A DNA stretch of 64,000 bases from Pelobacter sp. (GTDB lineage Bacteria > Desulfobacterota > Desulfuromonadia > Geobacterales > Pseudopelobacteraceae). The stretch covers positions 1 through 64,000 of the forward strand of contig JAVBXN010000032.1 in the NCBI GenBank assembly GCA_030824515.1, written 5' to 3'. Position numbers and translations under genes: made by a program. This document shows positions 61,913 through 64,000 of this stretch, in pieces (position 1 is the stretch's first letter; every line of letters starts with the position of its first letter). The notes under the pieces were generated by a model. The model saw only the letters and a program-made list of their open reading frames with translations. It was not told where the DNA came from and searched no databases.

Positions 61913-64000
61913 TCAATTGATTCCTGAAGGCCTTTTGAATCTTTGCAGCGCCCAGGTCTGGATGCGGTCCATGTAGTAGTAGACCACCGGCGTGATGTAG
62001 AGCGTCAGAAGTTGCGAGACCAGCAACCCACCCACCACCGCCAACCCCAGGCTCCTGCGGGAGTCTGCGCCGGCGCCGATGCCGATCGCGATCGGCAGAG
62101 TTCCCATCAGCGCCGCCATGGAAGTCATCATGATCGGCCGGAAACGGACCAGGCAGCCCTGGCAGATGGCGTCCATCGGCGTCTTGCCCTCGCTTCGCTG
62201 CGCCTCAAGCGCAAAATCGATCATCATGATGGCGTTTTTCTTGACGATCCCCACCAGCATGATGATGCCGACGAAGGAATACAGGTTGAGATCCTTGCCA
62301 AAGATCAACAGCGTGATCAGCGCCCCGAAGCCGGCCGAAGGCAAACCGGAAAGGATCGTCAGCGGGTGGATGTAGCTCTCGTACAACACCCCCAGCACGA
62401 TATAAATTACGACGATGGCGATGATCAAAAGCAGTGCCAGCCCCTTGGTGGAGGCCTTGTAAACCTCTGCGGTCCCCTGGAAGCCGGTCGTGATCGCGGC
62501 CGGCAGGCTCTTGGCCTCTTTTTCGATCGCGGTCACAGCATCACCCAGCGGAATGTCCGGTTTAAGATTGAACGAGATCGTCACCGAGGTGATCTGGCCC
62601 AGGTGGTTGACCGACAGCGGACCCAGGCTGTTTTTGAGGGTTCCCAGCGACGCAAGCGGTACCAACTGCCCGCTCGCCGAGCGTACATACAACAGCCCCA
62701 GCGCCGAAGGATCCTGCTGGTAGCGCGGCTCCACCTCCATCACGACCCGATACTGGTTGGTGGGTGAATAGATCGTGGTGACCTGCCGCGAACCATAGGC
62801 CGAATAGAGCGTGTCCTCGATCTGCTCCGCAGTGACCCCCAGCACCGCAGCCCGGTCGCGATCGATCTCCAGGTTGACTTGCGGGTTTTTTATCTGCAGG
62901 TCGCTGGTCACATCCTGCAACATGGGCAATGCGCGCACCCTGTGTTCAAAGTCCGTAGCCTGACGGTAGAGTTCTTCCGAATCCGGGCACTGCAGCACAA
63001 ACTGGTACAGCGCCTTGCTCTGGGTGGTGTCCAGCTGGATCAGGGGCGGATTGCGCATGAAAACCATGATCCCCGGCACCGAAGACACCTTGGGACGCAG
63101 TTTCTGTATCACCTGGTCGGCGCTCAGTTTGCGTTCGTGGCGCGACTTGAGTTTCATGAACAGGAAGCCGGAATTGGAGCCGACCCGGCTGCCGCTGGCC
63201 CCGACCGAGGACATGAAGGCCTCGACGTTGGGTTCCTGCAGCACGATCTCCATCACCTTCTTCTGCTGGCTTTTCATCTCCTCGAAGGAGACCCCCTGAG
63301 CCCCCTCGGTAGTGGCAAAGATGGCGCCGATATCGTCCGATGGCAACAGCCCCATCGGCATCCTGGTGAACAGCCAGACCGTGATCACCCCCATGACCAG
63401 CGTGACCAGCATCGTGGTGCGCCGGAAACGGAGCACCTTCAACAGCGAACGTTCATACATGCTCAGCATGCCGCTGAAAAAGCGCTCCATGAAATTGTAC
63501 AGACGTCCGTGCTCCAGCTCGGCCGGCGGCTTCAGGAACCGGCTGCATAGCATCGGGGTCAGGGTCAGGGAGACCACCCCGGATATGAGAATCGCCACGG
63601 TTATGGTCAGGGCGAACTCGTGCAGCATGCGTCCGAGCATGCCGGCCATGAACAGCACCGGAATGAAGACCGCCACCAGCGAGATCGTCATGGAGAGGAT
63701 CGTGAAGCCGATCTCCTTGGAACCGCGGTAGGCGGCCTCCAGCGGTTTCTCGCCATGCTCCATATGCCGGACGATGTTCTCCAGCATCACGATGGCATCA
63801 TCGACAACGAATCCGACCGACAGCGTCAGAGCCATCAGCGTGATGTTGTTGACCGAAAAATTTAGCGCGTACATGGCAGCAAAGGTGCCGATAATCGAGA
63901 GCGGCACGGCCAGGCTGGGGATGATCGTGGCCGAAACATTGCGCAGGAAAACAAAAATCACCATGACCACCAGGGCAATGGTCAGCAGCAGGGTGAACTT
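61913..64000 (-). CDS. RND multidrug efflux pump, AcrB/MdtB type (N-terminus beyond window)
   Basis: 695 residues visible; the frame continues past the right edge (KFTLLLTIAL before the first internal start), so it lacks about 340 residues of the ~1040 of the family. It covers from TM2 onward. Family marks: VPLSIIGTFAAMYALNFSVNNITLMALTLSVGFVVDDAIVMLENIVRHME (proton-relay Asp pair, ~35-70), LPSDDIGAIFATTEGAQG and the C-terminal VGIVKKNAIMMIDFA. It exports drugs, solvents or metals with an adaptor that would be encoded upstream, outside the window. Confidence 0.93.
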   Translation of the reverse strand, partial: KFTLLLTIALVVMVIFVFLRNVSATIIPSLAVPLSIIGTFAAMYALNFSVNNITLMALTLSVGFVVDDAIVMLENIVRHMEHGEKPLEAAYRGSKEIGFTILSMTISLVAVFIPVLFMAGMLGRMLHEFALTITVAILISGVVSLTLTPMLCSRFLKPPAELEHGRLYNFMERFFSGMLSMYERSLLKVLRFRRTTMLVTLVMGVITVWLFTRMPMGLLPSDDIGAIFATTEGAQGVSFEEMKSQQKKVMEIVLQEPNVEAFMSSVGASGSRVGSNSGFLFMKLKSRHERKLSADQVIQKLRPKVSSVPGIMVFMRNPPLIQLDTTQSKALYQFVLQCPDSEELYRQATDFEHRVRALPMLQDVTSDLQIKNPQVNLEIDRDRAAVLGVTAEQIEDTLYSAYGSRQVTTIYSPTNQYRVVMEVEPRYQQDPSALGLLYVRSASGQLVPLASLGTLKNSLGPLSVNHLGQITSVTISFNLKPDIPLGDAVTAIEKEAKSLPAAITTGFQGTAEVYKASTKGLALLLIIAIVVIYIVLGVLYESYIHPLTILSGLPSAGFGALITLLIFGKDLNLYSFVGIIMLVGIVKKNAIMMIDFALEAQRSEGKTPMDAICQGCLVRFRPIMMTSMAALMGTLPIAIGIGAGADSRRSLGLAVVGGLLVSQLLTLYITPVVYYYMDRIQTWALQRFKRPSGIN

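Overview
The window reads as chromosome of a Geobacter-like anaerobe (Desulfuromonadia, formerly Deltaproteobacteria). This is inferred from gene content, not from a marker gene. The signs are PATAN/DUF4388 regulators beside a PilT paralogue, an NtrC-type two-component pair, a sigma-54 style promoter, a CcsA-type cytochrome c assembly protein, a tungstate transporter, a selenocysteine tRNA, many TPR lipoproteins and large secreted Ig-like proteins. No rRNA, phage, insertion sequence or CRISPR array is visible. Two genes are cut by the window edges: a secreted Ig-like protein on the left and an RND efflux pump on the right.

Layout. 1-6.1 kb (minus): two secreted repeat proteins, then a CcsA-like gene and a zinc-ribbon membrane protein. 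6.2-13.1 kb (plus): PATAN-GAF protein, PilT paralogue, Cache histidine kinase and NtrC-type regulator, probably one signalling module. 13.4-16.1 kb: periplasmic MsrA, an MFS exporter and a methyltransferase. 16.1-19.6 kb: a DctPQM TRAP transporter behind a sigma-54 promoter, with a terminator after dctP. 19.6-26.5 kb: NhaA, an MMPL-type exporter, DUF389 and a second NhaA. 26.5-34.5 kb: a peptide ABC transporter split into permeases (coupled to a class II photolyase) and a binding protein, separated by three plus-strand genes of unknown function.

36.3-42.2 kb is the most unusual part. It is a tightly coupled operon: a phosphotransferase-like/P-loop kinase fusion, a small membrane protein, a 1082-residue Na+/solute symporter fused to STAC-like, GAF and PP2C (SpoIIE) phosphatase domains, a STAS anti-anti-sigma protein and an RsbW-type ATPase. 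It looks like a transporter-gated partner-switching pathway. 42.7-50.3 kb holds a Pal-like lipoprotein, a CHAP protein, a TPR protein, selC (tRNA-Sec) and two secreted proteins. One of these shares an InlB-like repeat plus a C-terminal KGGYD module with the protein at 2.4-4.3 kb.

50.4-64 kb: a rimI-pyrK-pyrD-TauE/SafE-like cluster (minus), a marR-tolC-emrA-emrB efflux operon behind a near-consensus sigma-70 promoter, tupBC tungstate transport genes, an orphan PilB/GspE ATPase and the partial RND pump. The tupBC leader contains a promoter, a folded candidate Moco/Tuco-like aptamer, mutually exclusive antiterminator and terminator helices, and a short leader ORF overlapping tupB.

All calls come from reading the sequence. 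Family names rest on recalled motifs, and no database search was run.
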